The position numbers and the translations under genes are program-made. Positions 26,340 to 38,445 of a stretch of 64,000 bases of DNA are shown in pieces. The notes under the pieces were generated by a model. It had not been told where the DNA came from, searched no databases, and was given only the letters and a program-made list of their open reading frames with translations. Within the stretch, counting starts at the first letter, position 1; the number at the start of each line of letters is the position of its first letter. Source of the DNA: an uncultured Acidobacteriota bacterium (GTDB lineage: Bacteria > Acidobacteriota > Blastocatellia > RBC074). The DNA is taken from positions 57,166 through 121,165 of the forward strand of contig CADECP010000023.1 of NCBI GenBank assembly GCA_902825875.1. Reading direction: 5' to 3'.

Positions 26340-27365
26340 TTATTGGGTTAGAAATTTTGCGACTGCTGCGTTTACTTTGTCGCCTTCGCAACTTGCATAA
26401 ACGTGACCGCAGGCATTGTTGACTTCCAGCATTTGGGCTTTCAGCAATCGAGCGAATTCAACTGCCGGGTCAGGGTTGACCATCATATCTTGTCGAGCGA
26501 CGACGACCAGCGATTTGGCCTTGACGGTTTTGGCAGCCTTCGCCATCGAACCGAACTTCTTGCTGATGTCATGCGCCATCATCGCGCGAAGCTGCGAAGC
26601 CCAATCATCGGCTTTGAACGTTTCCAGGTAATTCTGCTCTTCTTTTTTGGCAAAGGCTTCAAACTCTTTCGGCGGAGTCGCCGAATTTCGATACGCCGGA
26701 GTGAACAATGCCAGCGTGTGAATGCGTCCAACCAAAGCGGCTCCGGCGTTGTCGGCAGTATCGAATTTCCGCGCATCTTCAATCGCTTTAAGTTCGGTTG
26801 ACCACAGCAGCAAATCAAACGCCGTCTGGTGCGTTGTCCCGACAATCGGAACGGCCAGCCTCATCATTTCCGGGTACGCGATCATCCATTCAAAGGTCTG
26901 CATGCCGCCCATCGAAATGCCCATCACCGCGTGCAGCTTTTTGATGCCCAGAGTTTGCGCCACCAATTGATGCTCCGCGTTGACCATATCGCGTATGGTG
27001 AAGCGCGGAAACTGTTCGCCAGGTTGTTTGCGGCTGTTCGATGGCGAAGACGAAATGCCGTTGCCGATGGCATCCACAGCGATGATGAAAAACTTCGCGT
27101 CATCCACCATTTTGTCTTTGCCGAAATTGCCAGCCAGTTGTTCGCTTTTGCCGCCAAACCAGGTAGGGAAGAGAACAGCGTTCGATTTGCCCGCGTTCAA
27201 CGCGCCGAAGGTTCGATAACCCAATTTGCAATCGCGTATGACTTCGCCGCTTTCCAACTTGAAATTACCAAGCTCGGCAAATTTCTGTTCGCTCTGCGCC
27301 AGAGCCAGCGTTGTCGCCAAACTTACAAGAGTCAGGACGGCGAAGATCAGTTTCAGCTTTTTCAT
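26340..27365 (-). CDS. Exported alpha/beta hydrolase of the MetX (homoserine O-acetyltransferase) family
   Basis: The 341-residue protein has a signal peptide (to about ALAQ, residue 24) and a MetX-like fold: LESGEVIRDCKLGYRTFG, the nucleophile elbow MGISMGGMQTFEWM, DDWASQLRAMMAHD, the acid in VVARQDMMVNP, and the His in GHVYASCEGDK. MetX enzymes acylate homoserine in the cytoplasm. Export and the lack of methionine genes nearby make a biosynthetic role unlikely; an esterase or acyltransferase outside the cell is more plausible. The ATG lies just downstream of the DUF1501 stop on the same strand. Confidence 0.85.
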   Translation of the reverse strand: MKKLKLIFAVLTLVSLATTLALAQSEQKFAELGNFKLESGEVIRDCKLGYRTFGALNAGKSNAVLFPTWFGGKSEQLAGNFGKDKMVDDAKFFIIAVDAIGNGISSSPSNSRKQPGEQFPRFTIRDMVNAEHQLVAQTLGIKKLHAVMGISMGGMQTFEWMIAYPEMMRLAVPIVGTTHQTAFDLLLWSTELKAIEDARKFDTADNAGAALVGRIHTLALFTPAYRNSATPPKEFEAFAKKEEQNYLETFKADDWASQLRAMMAHDISKKFGSMAKAAKTVKAKSLVVVARQDMMVNPDPAVEFARLLKAQMLEVNNACGHVYASCEGDKVNAAVAKFLTQ

Positions 27366-27378
27366 AATGTGAGTTCGA

Positions 27379-28796
<1,418 letters not shown>

Positions 28797-28800
<4 letters not shown>

Positions 28801-29066
28801 AGCTTTCCTGTGAATGATTGTTGAAGAGCGAACACTTCATTGAAGAATTGCTCTTGGTCGAGTTTGGCCTGCCATTGGTGATGCCTTTTTACGGATTCTG
28901 TTCTTTTCGTCAGCAAAGTTTTCGGTTTGTTATCGCCAGTCGGGTCAGTGGAGAACAGGTCAATCAATAGCGAGCCGAATGCCACAAAACCACTGCTGAG
29001 TCCGGCAGCTTGTTTGAAAAAGTGGCGGCGAGTGATGTAACTAATGGAATCCGATTGAGGTGCCAT
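28797..29066 (-). CDS. 89-residue Tat-leader minigene
   Basis: The protein starts with a leader almost the same as the one in the DUF1501 gene downstream ([12 protein letters not shown] at about residues 11-22), then runs about 65 residues with no recognisable fold, rich in Lys, Gln and Thr. Its stop overlaps the DUF1501 start (TGA in ATGA), so it is translated in the same message. The shared leader suggests a copy of the DUF1501 start that acquired an unrelated tail, or a tiny exported partner carried by the Tat system. No family is recognised. Confidence 0.75.
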
Positions 29067-29069
29067 TGC

Positions 29070-29708
29070 CTATCTCCTTGTCAGGCGTTCCTGTTTGATA
29101 GCGTCATAAGTACGATCAGTAATAATCGTTCCGTCCCCTGGAAAGCAGTCGTTGTCTAAATCCTCATCACTGAAAGACGGTGCCAACAACTCTGGTTCAA
29201 GAACTTTTCCTTGGCGAAGAAGGTCAATCACATGTCTGTCTGGCAAGCGCCTTAGCACGGTAAATTCAGTACAGGGAAAGTAGCGTGGTTGACTGAATTT
29301 CTTGTTGTTATCACCCGGCTCATATTCATAAAGATATTGTCCGGAAAGAAAGAGTACTGAGCCATTTTCCAATTCGATGTAGTAGTGACTGCCTTCATCT
29401 TCAAACTCTTCCACTTGAAAAGCGCGTCTAGCTTGATAAGAGATTGATTCAAGCAATCCCTGCTGCTCCAACTCCTGAATGTGCATCTCAAGACTTTGTT
29501 CGTAAGTGAAGGCATTGTCCGGGTTGAAGATTGCCATTGCGGCAAATAACAACAAGCAAAGGAGTGTTGCTGCTCCTAACCCCAACAACTCATGCGGCGT
29601 CTTAGCTGGCAAAACTAAGCTGGCAACTAAGACGCCCACGAGTAGACCGCCAAACACAAACAAACCGGCAAACAGAAGGCGTGTTTTGTCTTTCAACCAT
29701 TTCCTCAT
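29070..29708 (-). CDS. Two-helix membrane protein with soluble C-terminal domain
   Basis: The 212-residue protein has two membrane helices (about 10-32 and 40-58) and an acidic soluble domain with a beta-rich core (SHYYIELENGSVLFLSGQYLYEYEP, RYFPCTEFTVLRRLPDRHVIDL). It ends four bases before the minigene. It is not recognised. Base composition is A+T-richer than its neighbours, which hints at insertion into the carbohydrate module. Confidence 0.75.
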   Translation of the reverse strand: MRKWLKDKTRLLFAGLFVFGGLLVGVLVASLVLPAKTPHELLGLGAATLLCLLLFAAMAIFNPDNAFTYEQSLEMHIQELEQQGLLESISYQARRAFQVEEFEDEGSHYYIELENGSVLFLSGQYLYEYEPGDNNKKFSQPRYFPCTEFTVLRRLPDRHVIDLLRQGKVLEPELLAPSFSDEDLDNDCFPGDGTIITDRTYDAIKQERLTRR

Positions 29709-29735
29709 ATTTGCCTAAGCCCTTAACAAACTGGT

Positions 29736-30527
29736 CTACAGCTTCCTGACCCAGATATTGCGGAAGCGCATCGGATTGCCGTGATCCTGCAATTTCAGCG
29801 GGCCGACGTTCGGATGCGCGACATATTGTGGAGCGCGATCATTCCAGGTTTCGCCGAAAATCTCGACGTTGTTTTGAACCAGCACTCCGTTGTGGAAGAC
29901 CGTCACGCGAGCGCGTCGAACGACTTTGCCGATTTCGTCAAAACGCGGCGAAGTGAAGATGATGTCGTAATACTGCCATTCGCCCGGTTTGCGCGAAGCA
30001 TTGGCTAGCGGCGCGTGCTGTTTGTAAACCGAAGCGGCTTGCCCGTGGAAGTACGTAGGGTTTTGCCACGAATCCAGCACCTGAACTTCGTAATGTCCCA
30101 TCAGAAACACGCCGCTGTTGCCGCGTCCTTGTCCTTCGCCTTTGACTTCGCTCGGCGTAGCCCATTCGATGTGCAACTGGCAATCGCCCCATTCGGCTTT
30201 GGTGGCGATGTCGCCAGTGCGCGGAGCGACTTCCATATAACCGTCTCTGACGACCCATTTGGCGTCGCTGCCGTCGCGCAAGGATTTCCAACCGGACAGG
30301 TCTTTGCCATCAAACAGAACAATTGCGTCCGAAGGCGCGTCGCCGGGCTTGGCTCCCGGAGTGACGACGACAGGTTCTTTTTTCGGCGAAGGCCAGGGCG
30401 GTTGCGCCGGAGGTGGTTGCTGTTGCTGGCCGCTGGTGGTTACAGCAGCAATCAAAGCAATCGCTGACAACAAAACCAAAAACAGAATTGCGCGTTGCTT
30501 GGGCAGCTTGGCGTTGACGTTCGACAT
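29736..30527 (-). CDS. Exported DUF1080 protein, copy 3
   Basis: The 263-residue protein has a signal-anchor start ([20 protein letters not shown]), a Pro-rich linker to about residue 65, then a DUF1080 domain: [60 protein letters not shown], and [14 protein letters not shown] at the end. The NSGVFL and YEVQVLDS motifs are the best conserved of the family. GGAG precedes the ATG by about 7 bases. It stands between the DUF1501 cluster and the large cytochrome protein. Confidence 0.92.
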   Translation of the reverse strand: MSNVNAKLPKQRAILFLVLLSAIALIAAVTTSGQQQQPPPAQPPWPSPKKEPVVVTPGAKPGDAPSDAIVLFDGKDLSGWKSLRDGSDAKWVVRDGYMEVAPRTGDIATKAEWGDCQLHIEWATPSEVKGEGQGRGNSGVFLMGHYEVQVLDSWQNPTYFHGQAASVYKQHAPLANASRKPGEWQYYDIIFTSPRFDEIGKVVRRARVTVFHNGVLVQNNVEIFGETWNDRAPQYVAHPNVGPLKLQDHGNPMRFRNIWVRKL

Positions 30528-30556
30528 GTTGAATTTTCTCCTTACGGGTTGAATGG

Positions 30557-33500
30557 TTATTGCTTGGTTAAAGTTTCATCCAGATTGAGCAAGACATTGG
30601 CGACCAGCGTCCACGCAGCCAGTTCCGGCGATGGAAGCTCGCGGTTTTCGCCTTTGAGAAGTTGGTCAGCGGTTTGCGGAGCCGCTTTGTAATTCGCCAG
30701 TTGTTGTGTGTAAAGCGCCGCCAGCCGATCCAATTCCGCAGCCTTTGCGTGGCGACCTGTGCAGAGCCGGAAGCCGTAATTCAGCCGAGCTTGCACGTCG
30801 CCTTCGATTTCCAGAAACATTCGTTTGGCCAGTGCGCGTGCCATTTCCATCGCGGCTTCGTCGTTGAGCAGCGTCAGCGATTGCAGCGGAGTGTTTGTGC
30901 GAATGCGGCGAACGACACATTGTTCGCGGCTGGTCGCGTCAAAAGTCATCATCGCCGGATAAGGCGAAGTGCGGCGCAGGAAGGTGTACAAACCTCTGCG
31001 GTAACGATCTTCGCCTTTGCTGACAGACCATTTTTCCGAACTGTACGGATTGCGCCAAACGCCTTCTGGTTGCGAAGGCATGACGCTAGGGCCGCCAAGT
31101 TTGCGGCTGAGCAATCCGCTGGCGGTCAAAGTCAGGTCGCGGATCATTTCGGCTTCGACGCGGAATCGGGGGCCGCGCGCCAGCAGCCGGTTGTACTGAT
31201 CGCGTTCCTGCAAGGTCGCGCTCACTGCGGAATCCTGTCTGTAAGTCGCAGATGTCACGATCAGCCAATGGATGTGCTTCATACTCCAAGGCGAGGTGGT
31301 TGGTGGTTGGTGGTTGGTGGTTGGTGGTTTCGCCCCGTCCCCGCGTCTCCCAGTCCCCCCATCCATGAATTCTATGGCCAGCCAATCCAACAACTCAGGG
31401 TGCGAAGGCGGCGAACTTTGCGTTCCGAAGTCTTCGGAAGTTTCGACAATGCCGCGTCCGAAAAACTGTTCCCAGAAACGGTTGACGGTCACGCGCGCGG
31501 TCAGAGGGTTGTTTTCGTCCACCAGCCATTTGGCCAAGCCCAGCCGATTGGTTGGTGCGCTTTCCGGCATTGGATTCAAGGTCGCAGGCGTTCCGGCGTA
31601 AACCTTGTCGCCGTGACTGTAAAAGTTGCCGCGTTCGCGCACCCAGGTCGAAGGTCGGTCAAAGCCCGGTTTTTCCTGAAGAACAAACGCCGTGACGATG
31701 CCAAGATTTCTGGCAGCGTCCTGCAAATCTTTCAATCGGTCGCGCTCTGCTTTCAACAGCGGAGTCGTGCTGCGGAAGTTGGCTGACAAATCCCGTTTTT
31801 CTTTTTCGGTGCGGCTGGATTTCGCCATCACCAATTTCAATCCGGCGGGAACGTTGACCAGCTTCAGCGGCGATTCGCTGTCGGTGACAGACAGGCGCAA
31901 ACGCCCAATGCTTTGGCACAAACCGCCGGCCAGAAAACGCAGCCGAATTGTCAGTTCGACCGGCTTATTCGAGGCGAACGGTTTGTCGAGCGCGAAAGCA
32001 GCCTGGCGCATCATTCGAGTCGTGTCGTTCATCGCGTTAATCAACCAGCCGCGCGGACGGTCGCTGACGTTCAACATCTCGTAATTGAAAAACGACTTCG
32101 GATCAATTTTGCTGAGGCCGTCGTCCCAGCCGCCATCGGTGAACTTCAGCGGCTGGCCACCCTCTAAGGTGAAAGCTGTGACTTCAATCGTTGAAAGAAT
32201 GAAGTTGCCGTACAGGTCTCGGCCTGGCCCGCCGCGCGGCAAACTCTTATCGGGCATTGCCTCGATTCGCAGAGCGGAAAGTTTCGACAACGGCAATTTG
32301 GCTTTGATGATGTATTCGTCGAACTCAGGGTCTTTGCCAGAAGCCAGCAAGGACTTGTCTTCGAGCTTGGTCAGCGTTGCGCCGCCTGCGGATTTGAAAT
32401 CAGTCGGATCGAGCGTCGTCCATTTGGCAGGTTCGGCAAGAATCCCTTTTTCCCATTCGGCCTGGGCCGCGTCCAGTTCCGGCGTTTGAGTTTTCAGCGT
32501 CGTTTCCAGCTTCGTGATTTGATCGTTCAACTCCTTGCGTTTGATTTCCTGATCGGGCGAGGGCAGTTCCAGCGTTGGTTCATAAGCCACTCTGCTGAAT
32601 GCCTCAGAGCCTTGAATCTGGTACGCCGAATTGTCGAAAAACGAATAGAGCTTGTAATAATCGCGCTGAGAAAACGGATCGTATTTATGGTTGTGGCATT
32701 GCGCGCAACCAATCGTCGAACCCAGCCAAACGGTCGCGGTCGTATTAACCCGATCCACCATGACTTCGTAACGGGCAGCATCGGGATCAACGCCGCCTTC
32801 GGTGTTTAGCTGAGTGTTGCGATGAAATCCGGTGGCGATTTTTTGTTCAGTCGTCGCGTTCGGAAGCATGTCTCCGGCGATTTGTTCAATCGTGAATTGA
32901 TCGAAAGGCATGTCCGCGTTCAGAGCGTTGATGACCCAATCGCGGTATTTCCACATCACGCGCAGGTTGTCTTTTTCATAACCGTTCGAGTCGGCGTACC
33001 GCGCCAAATCCAGCCACGGACGCGCCCAGCGTTCGCCGTAATGTTGCGACGCCAGTAAACGATCCACGACTTTTTCGTAAGCGTCGGGCGATTTGTCGGC
33101 CAGGAATTCGTCAATCTCTTTGACGGTTGGCGGCAAGCCAATCAAGTCCAAATACACGCGGCGCAGCAAGGTTTCATTCGACGCTTCTGGCGAAGGAGTT
33201 AAGCCTTCTTTTTCCAGCCGGGCCAGCACGAAAGCATCAATCGGATTCCGAACCCAGCTTTGATTTTTGACTTGTGGAATTGCCGGGCGGACTGGTTTTA
33301 CATAAGCCCAGTGCTGCGGGATTGCAGATTGAGAATTGCGGGTTGCGGATTCGTCCGATGGCCAGACAGCGCCTTGATCTATCCATTGGCGAATCAATTC
33401 AATCTGCTCGGCCTTCAGCGCATCGCCTCCCATTGGCATGCGAGCTTCGCCGCCTTCGCCCAAAATTCGTTTCAGCAGCGTGCTGGTTTTGCTGTTGCCG

Positions 33501-33742
33501 GGAATGATGTTGGCTCCGCTGATGCCGCCTTTCATCGCCGTCGTTTTCAAATCCAGTCGCAATTGCCCGGCAGCTTTTTTCGGCCCGTGGCATTGATAAC
33601 AACTGGCGGCAAAGATCGGTTCGATGTCGCGTTTGAAATCTATTTGAGCTTGAGCAGAAGCAAAGGAGAGCAGGGAAGCTGTGCCATAAACAGCCGTCGT
33701 CAGGAAAAATCCGGTGACAAAAAGTTTGATAGCTCGACGCAT
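30557..33742 (-). CDS. PSCyt1-DUF1549-DUF1553 exported cytochrome-domain protein
   Basis: The 1061-residue protein has a signal peptide, then a planctomycete-type cytochrome C domain with the haem motif [16 protein letters not shown]1549 follows ([21 protein letters not shown] through [20 protein letters not shown] and the second [18 protein letters not shown]), and the C-terminal half is DUF1553 ([61 protein letters not shown]). GAGG five bases before ATG 33742 supports this start; the longer frame has no leader. Residues about 855-875 and 115-125 include short insertions made of heptanucleotide repeats (31295-31330, 33320-33352). With DUF1501 it forms a well-known but still unexplained exported pair. 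Confidence 0.93.
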   Translation of the reverse strand: MRRAIKLFVTGFFLTTAVYGTASLLSFASAQAQIDFKRDIEPIFAASCYQCHGPKKAAGQLRLDLKTTAMKGGISGANIIPGNSKTSTLLKRILGEGGEARMPMGGDALKAEQIELIRQWIDQGAVWPSDESATRNSQSAIPQHWAYVKPVRPAIPQVKNQSWVRNPIDAFVLARLEKEGLTPSPEASNETLLRRVYLDLIGLPPTVKEIDEFLADKSPDAYEKVVDRLLASQHYGERWARPWLDLARYADSNGYEKDNLRVMWKYRDWVINALNADMPFDQFTIEQIAGDMLPNATTEQKIATGFHRNTQLNTEGGVDPDAARYEVMVDRVNTTATVWLGSTIGCAQCHNHKYDPFSQRDYYKLYSFFDNSAYQIQGSEAFSRVAYEPTLELPSPDQEIKRKELNDQITKLETTLKTQTPELDAAQAEWEKGILAEPAKWTTLDPTDFKSAGGATLTKLEDKSLLASGKDPEFDEYIIKAKLPLSKLSALRIEAMPDKSLPRGGPGRDLYGNFILSTIEVTAFTLEGGQPLKFTDGGWDDGLSKIDPKSFFNYEMLNVSDRPRGWLINAMNDTTRMMRQAAFALDKPFASNKPVELTIRLRFLAGGLCQSIGRLRLSVTDSESPLKLVNVPAGLKLVMAKSSRTEKEKRDLSANFRSTTPLLKAERDRLKDLQDAARNLGIVTAFVLQEKPGFDRPSTWVRERGNFYSHGDKVYAGTPATLNPMPESAPTNRLGLAKWLVDENNPLTARVTVNRFWEQFFGRGIVETSEDFGTQSSPPSHPELLDWLAIEFMDGGTGRRGDGAKPPTTNHQPPTTSPWSMKHIHWLIVTSATYRQDSAVSATLQERDQYNRLLARGPRFRVEAEMIRDLTLTASGLLSRKLGGPSVMPSQPEGVWRNPYSSEKWSVSKGEDRYRRGLYTFLRRTSPYPAMMTFDATSREQCVVRRIRTNTPLQSLTLLNDEAAMEMARALAKRMFLEIEGDVQARLNYGFRLCTGRHAKAAELDRLAALYTQQLANYKAAPQTADQLLKGENRELPSPELAAWTLVANVLLNLDETLTKQ
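31295..31330. repeat. Heptanucleotide repeat (GGTGGTT x5) inside the DUF1553 coding region
   Basis: Five copies of GGTGGTT run from 31295 to 31329. On the coding strand they give an in-frame Pro/Thr/Asn/His stretch ([12 protein letters not shown]) that does not belong to the conserved fold. Confidence 0.9.
33320..33352. repeat. Degenerate heptanucleotide repeat inside the PSCyt1 linker
   Basis: Consecutive units GATTGCA, GATTGAG, AATTGCG, GGTTGCG and GATTCG keep a seven-base period. They encode a short linker ([11 protein letters not shown]) just after the cytochrome domain. Confidence 0.7.
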
Positions 33743-33868
33743 AAGTGCCTCGACAGATAGTTCGATTGCTTGTTGATGAACTCGATCAGCGATTCTGACC
33801 GTGAAGGAATTGGTAAATCCAATATGACGGCGCAAAAGATAGCACAGCGATTTTTGGTTGGCGAGGTG

Positions 33869-36800
33869 TCAGGCGGATTTGCTTATGCTGGCGGGGTGGC
33901 CGTTGTTTTTTTCGGATTTGTGGTCAATCGGGATGGTGGCGATAACGGTAGTTCCTCGACCAGGAAGGCCGGAAACCTTAACCTCTCCGCCGAAGATGTG
34001 TGCGCGTTCGCGCATACCCAGCAAGCCAATCGAATGCGGATCGCTGATTTCTTTTTCGGTGATGCCTCTGCCGTTGTCACGAATTTGCAGAGTCAGGGAG
34101 CCGTTTTTGCGGGTCAGGCTGACTTTGATGGCTGTGGCGTCCGAATGCCGCGCGACGTTGGTCAGTGATTCTTGAAAGATTCGGAACAGAGCCGTTTCGC
34201 ATTCCAGCTTGGGCAATTTTTGCGGCAACTGTTCGTTGAATTCGCACACTATGCCGGTGCGATTGCTGAATTCTTCGGCCTGCCATTCGATGGCGGCAAT
34301 CAATCCCAATGTATCCAGCACTCCGGGGCGAAACTGTGTGGCGACGCGGCGCATGGCGACGATGGTTTCGTCCACCAGTTCCAGAATCGAAGCCATCTTT
34401 TCTTTCAGCATTGGGAAATTGTCGGCGTCTTGCGGCAACCGTTTTTCAAACCATTTCAGGTCAATTTTCAATCCGGTCAGCAATTGGCCGAGTTCGTCAT
34501 GAATTTCGCGGGCGATGAAGGCGCGTTCTTCTTCACGCGCTTCCTGCAATCGGGCGGCGAGTTCGCGCAATTGCTCGCGTGAATTTTTCAGAGCTTCTTC
34601 GGCATGTTTGCGAAATGTGATGTCGTTGAGTGTGACGATTCGGCGGTCGAGTGTTCGAGCGACACGGACTTCAAGATCAAGCTCCGCGCCGTTTTTGCAG
34701 CGGACGTGCCATTCTCTGGAAATCTGGCGCAGCTCTTCGTTTGGAGTTGTCGAAGACGCGGCCTTGGCCCAACTGGTGATTGCGCGCTGGCGAAGTTCCG
34801 GGTCGGGATAAGCTTGACCGAACCATTCTTTCAGGTTTTTCACGTCTTCAACGGTGTAGCCTAAATCTCTGGTGAACTGGTTGTTGAGTATCTTGACTGA
34901 ATCTTTGTCGTCAAGCACAGCCATCGCAATCGGCATCGAGCGCACAATCTTGTCCAGCAGATTTTCGTTCAAACTTGAGACGCGGAATCGGTAAACACCG
35001 AACGTCGCCAGTCCCAACAATGATGCGCACAGGAAGTAAAACCAGAATTGTTGGTAGAAAAGCTTTTTGACGTGAATAGAAGTCGCAACAAAGGTTTGCC
35101 CCCATCGTCCGTCGGCGTTGGCGGCTGAAAGTTTGAAGGTGTAATCGCCCGGCGGCAGACTGGTGTAATACGCCGTTCGTCGGTCATAAACATTGTTCCA
35201 ATCCTTGTCCCAGTTTTCGAGCATGTATCGGAACTGAATTTCTTTCGGCGCTATCAGGCTCAATCCGGTGTAATGGATCTCCAGGCTTTGCAATCCCGGA
35301 CCAATTTCTATCGTCTGGCTGACGGGGATTGTGGCGTTATTGGCTTTAATCAGGTTGATAGCCACTTTTGGTGGAGTAAATTCATCCAAAATCGAGCGCG
35401 GATCAAACGTGACCAATCCTTTGATGGTGGTAATCATCACTCGCCCATCACGAGTAATCCACGAAGATGGTTGAGACCCGCCATTGCATTCTTCGGTTCG
35501 CAATCCGTCGGAGGTTCCATAACGGATTGGCGTCAGACGCGGAATTTTTCCTTGATCCAGATCATCGAACTGCTGTTTGGGAAGGCGGAAAATGCCGTGA
35601 TTGGAAGTCAGCCACATATAACCCAAACCGTCTTCCACCGTGTCGAAAACCTGATTTTCCAGCAATCCCTGATCGGTGGAATACGTGGTAATGGTTCCAT
35701 CCGGTCGCATTCGGCATAAACCATTTTGGTAGGTTCCGATCCAGAAATGCCCGGCTGCGTCTTCGTAAATTGCCGTCGGCTGATTGGGCATGCCTTTCGC
35801 TGTCGAATAGCTGGTAACGATTTGGTCTTTGATTCTGAACAATCCATTTGGCATTCCTGCGAACCAGACGCTGCCATCACGCGAAACCAACAGGTCGCCA
35901 ATCAAATTGCCACCCAACCCTGACTGATTCCACGAATTGTCGAACTTGCCATCTTTATAGCGGCTGACTCCGTTGTAAGTTCCGATCCAGAGACTTCCGT
36001 CTGAGGTTTCGCTGATGGCAGTGACTTTGTCATCAATCAAACCGTTTTTTGTGGAAAGGCAATTAAAGCGTCCGTTTTGAAAATTGCACAGACCGCCACC
36101 GGTTCCCAGCCACAGATCGCCGGATTTGGTTTCGTATAAAGCCAGGACTTCGCTGTCTGGCAAACCGTCCTTGATTGACCAGGATTGGACTTTTCCGTCT
36201 TTCATTCTGGCCAGACCGCCGCCTGCGCCAAGTCCCATCCAGATGCTGCCATCGCGCGATTCCATCACGCACCAGATGTCGTCTCGTGGGACGCCTTCGG
36301 CTTCGCCATATACTTTGAACTTGGATTTTCTCAGCTTATACAGGCCATTGCTTTTGGTTCCGATCCACAAGATTCCTTCATAATCCACCAGCAGGCTGTG
36401 AATCTGATCGCGCAAAGCGTTGACTGCTTTGGAATAATCCACCAGTTGATTGTTAAGCAGGTAGCTCAGCCCGGTTCCCGTTCCGATCCACAAGGCTCCT
36501 TCGGCGTCTTCGGCCAGCGAGTAAACGCTGTTATTCGGCAATCCATTTTTGGTGGTGTAGGCGGAAAACAGGTCGTCTTTGAACCGGTTTAAGCCACCCT
36601 CTGTGCCAATCCACAAAGCCCCGTCGCGGCTGACAAAAAGCTTGGTGATTTTGTTGTTGGTCAGCCCGGTTTCCTGTGTGAAGTGTTCGTATTTGCCGTC
36701 TTTGATTCTGCTCAATCCATGGTCTGAACCAACCCAGACACTGCCGTCATCCGTAAAGGCGATGTTTCTGATGTCGTCGTGAATCAGCCCGTCTTTGGAC

Positions 36801-37393
36801 GTGATAGTTGTAATTTGTTCGCCTGTTATTTTGGCAATTCCGGATCGCGTGCCTACCCAAATTGTGCCGGATTGATCTTCTGCCAAAGCTGTCACGTATT
36901 TTCCGGGAAGCCCTGATGTTGCCGTGTAGGTTCGGAACTGTTCGTTTTTGATTTGATTCAGCCCTTCTCTGGTTCCCGCCCAAAGACTGCTGTCGCTGGC
37001 AGCAAGAATGACGTTGGTGAAAATGGCTTGTTCTGCCCAAACTTCCGGGTCCTTGAAGGTTTTGAAATTGATGCCGTCAAACCGCGATACGCCTTCCTGA
37101 GTTCCAATCCACAAATACCCGTCTTTTGTGCGAGCCAGATCAACCACAGAGTTTTGAGGCAGCCCCTGATCGGAACTCCAGTTGTTCAGCATGAACCGCA
37201 AGTGATAAGCCTGAGCAGGGTCAATTCCAGCGGAGGAAGGTGTGGAAGCAGGAATGGGGTCACTTGAAGTTGAAAGGGAAGCAGATAAGGGCGAGGCATC
37301 GGAAGTGGAAACAAGACGCGAAAGTCCCAGCAAGGCGGAAAAAAACAAAACGATGACGATGAAGGCCGGGAGCTTTATTTTCAAATAGGCCAT
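33869..37393 (-). CDS. Giant two-component sensor: beta-propeller, Y_Y_Y, PAS and NarL-type histidine kinase
   Basis: The 1174-residue protein begins with a membrane signal anchor. Residues about 60-680 carry some fifteen Reg_prop units (GYLWIGTQEGVSRFDG, GSVWVGSDHGLSRIKDG and similar), forming two periplasmic propellers. A Y_Y_Y domain follows (IQFRYMLENWDKDW), then a membrane helix near 780, a PAS domain (about 810-930), a HisKA_3 phosphoacceptor region (REIHDELGQLLTGLKIDLKWF) and an HATPase (about 1065-1160; DNGRGI, GLLGMRERAHIFGGEV). Sensors of this kind often respond to polysaccharides. No response regulator is adjacent. ATG at 37393 is chosen because the leader begins there, though no clear Shine-Dalgarno is seen. 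It is divergent from the surface-protein cluster. Confidence 0.88.
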   Translation of the reverse strand: MAYLKIKLPAFIVIVLFFSALLGLSRLVSTSDASPLSASLSTSSDPIPASTPSSAGIDPAQAYHLRFMLNNWSSDQGLPQNSVVDLARTKDGYLWIGTQEGVSRFDGINFKTFKDPEVWAEQAIFTNVILAASDSSLWAGTREGLNQIKNEQFRTYTATSGLPGKYVTALAEDQSGTIWVGTRSGIAKITGEQITTITSKDGLIHDDIRNIAFTDDGSVWVGSDHGLSRIKDGKYEHFTQETGLTNNKITKLFVSRDGALWIGTEGGLNRFKDDLFSAYTTKNGLPNNSVYSLAEDAEGALWIGTGTGLSYLLNNQLVDYSKAVNALRDQIHSLLVDYEGILWIGTKSNGLYKLRKSKFKVYGEAEGVPRDDIWCVMESRDGSIWMGLGAGGGLARMKDGKVQSWSIKDGLPDSEVLALYETKSGDLWLGTGGGLCNFQNGRFNCLSTKNGLIDDKVTAISETSDGSLWIGTYNGVSRYKDGKFDNSWNQSGLGGNLIGDLLVSRDGSVWFAGMPNGLFRIKDQIVTSYSTAKGMPNQPTAIYEDAAGHFWIGTYQNGLCRMRPDGTITTYSTDQGLLENQVFDTVEDGLGYMWLTSNHGIFRLPKQQFDDLDQGKIPRLTPIRYGTSDGLRTEECNGGSQPSSWITRDGRVMITTIKGLVTFDPRSILDEFTPPKVAINLIKANNATIPVSQTIEIGPGLQSLEIHYTGLSLIAPKEIQFRYMLENWDKDWNNVYDRRTAYYTSLPPGDYTFKLSAANADGRWGQTFVATSIHVKKLFYQQFWFYFLCASLLGLATFGVYRFRVSSLNENLLDKIVRSMPIAMAVLDDKDSVKILNNQFTRDLGYTVEDVKNLKEWFGQAYPDPELRQRAITSWAKAASSTTPNEELRQISREWHVRCKNGAELDLEVRVARTLDRRIVTLNDITFRKHAEEALKNSREQLRELAARLQEAREEERAFIAREIHDELGQLLTGLKIDLKWFEKRLPQDADNFPMLKEKMASILELVDETIVAMRRVATQFRPGVLDTLGLIAAIEWQAEEFSNRTGIVCEFNEQLPQKLPKLECETALFRIFQESLTNVARHSDATAIKVSLTRKNGSLTLQIRDNGRGITEKEISDPHSIGLLGMRERAHIFGGEVKVSGLPGRGTTVIATIPIDHKSEKNNGHPASISKSA

Positions 37394-37601
37394 AACAACA
37401 AATCCGACTGATTTTGAATAATTCTGATTGTAGTCTAAAGCCCGACGCCGACAATTCCTGCTTGTGCCAGTCATTCCAATGATGGGAAGTCTGGAAATTC
37501 CTACCCAATTGCTGCTCGAACGCCGAAGGTATTTAGAACCACCAGGCTAAAAGTACCATTAACGAACAAAACTCGCCATCAAAACTGTGCAATTTTCACA
37601 T

Positions 37602-37680
37602 CATTCAGGATTCTTTCAGGAAACTTTCAAGCTAATTTCAAAACAGCTTTAAGACTTTGTCCGACAGTCCCGGCTAAATT
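37602..37680 (+). promoter_or_regulatory. Promoter A with 11-bp direct repeats (PhoB/OmpR-like boxes)
   Basis: Units start every 11 bases at 37602 (CATTCA), 37613 (CTTTCA), 37624 (CTTTCA), 37635 (ATTTCA) and 37646 (GCTTTAAGACT). A weak -35, AGACTT (37652-37657), is followed by a 17-base spacer and -10 TAAATT (37675-37680). It reads toward the 37708 gene and lies in the divergent gap with the giant kinase. Confidence 0.8.
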
Positions 37681-37707
37681 CCCATTCGCAATGAGGAGGT
37701 GAACCGA

Positions 37708-38445
37708 ATGAGACAGACCAATGCTGTTCCTGATCCGATTTACACGGCAGTCACTGAAAAACTGCCGGAGACGAAGTTGCCGAAGGCGGATAAAGCTTCG
37801 TTGAGCCGCACTTTGTTACACGTCGCCTGGATGGCGATTTTGCTGGGATTGATTGTTGAAACCTTGATTCTGATTGTTGCGGCCAGTTTCGGCAGCGTAT
37901 TGGCCGCCAAGCCGTTTTTGGCTGATCTGACGCAGAAAGTTTCGTGGTCGGTCATCGTTTGTATGGGCTTGGCGCTGGCGCGAGGCGCAACCAGATTGTT
38001 TGCCGCGACAGCGCAAACTCTGTTGGTCGGAGCGGCTGGATTGTTGACGGCTCCGGCGGCCTTTGCCGTTGCGCGCAGCCTGCACGAAGGAGTGCAGGAA
38101 GCTCTATTCATCAAGGTTTTTCAGGGCGGCGCAGGATCGCCTGTGTTGCTGGCTCTGATCAAAGGCGTCGAATACGGCTGTCTGGGCGCGTTGTTGATGT
38201 GGATTGGCAAACAGGTTTGGGGCAAGGCGCTGGCTCACGCCGGAGCCGGTTTGGTGATCGGGATCGTTTTTGGCGCGGTGCTGATTGGCGCGATGGCTTG
38301 GGGAATGGCTTCGCCAATGTCTGTCGGTACGATCATTTCGCGCGCGCTGAACGAGATCATCAATCCGGTCGGATGTTCGTTGACGCTTTATTCGGCTGAG
38401 ATTCTGGGACGTGCCCAGACCGCTAAGGACGATACGGAAGATTGA
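37708..38445 (+). CDS. Polytopic inner-membrane protein opening the surface cluster
   Basis: The 245-residue protein has a soluble N-terminal 35 residues and about five to six membrane helices (about 38-62, 75-92, 105-125, 145-170, 190-215) with many small residues. No transporter or enzyme motif is recognised. ATG at 37708 is preceded by AGGAGGT (37694-37700). It is the first gene after promoter A and is followed 136 bases later by the first secreted protein. It may be an envelope component serving the exported products, which is inference. Confidence 0.8.
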   Translation: MRQTNAVPDPIYTAVTEKLPETKLPKADKASLSRTLLHVAWMAILLGLIVETLILIVAASFGSVLAAKPFLADLTQKVSWSVIVCMGLALARGATRLFAATAQTLLVGAAGLLTAPAAFAVARSLHEGVQEALFIKVFQGGAGSPVLLALIKGVEYGCLGALLMWIGKQVWGKALAHAGAGLVIGIVFGAVLIGAMAWGMASPMSVGTIISRALNEIINPVGCSLTLYSAEILGRAQTAKDDTED

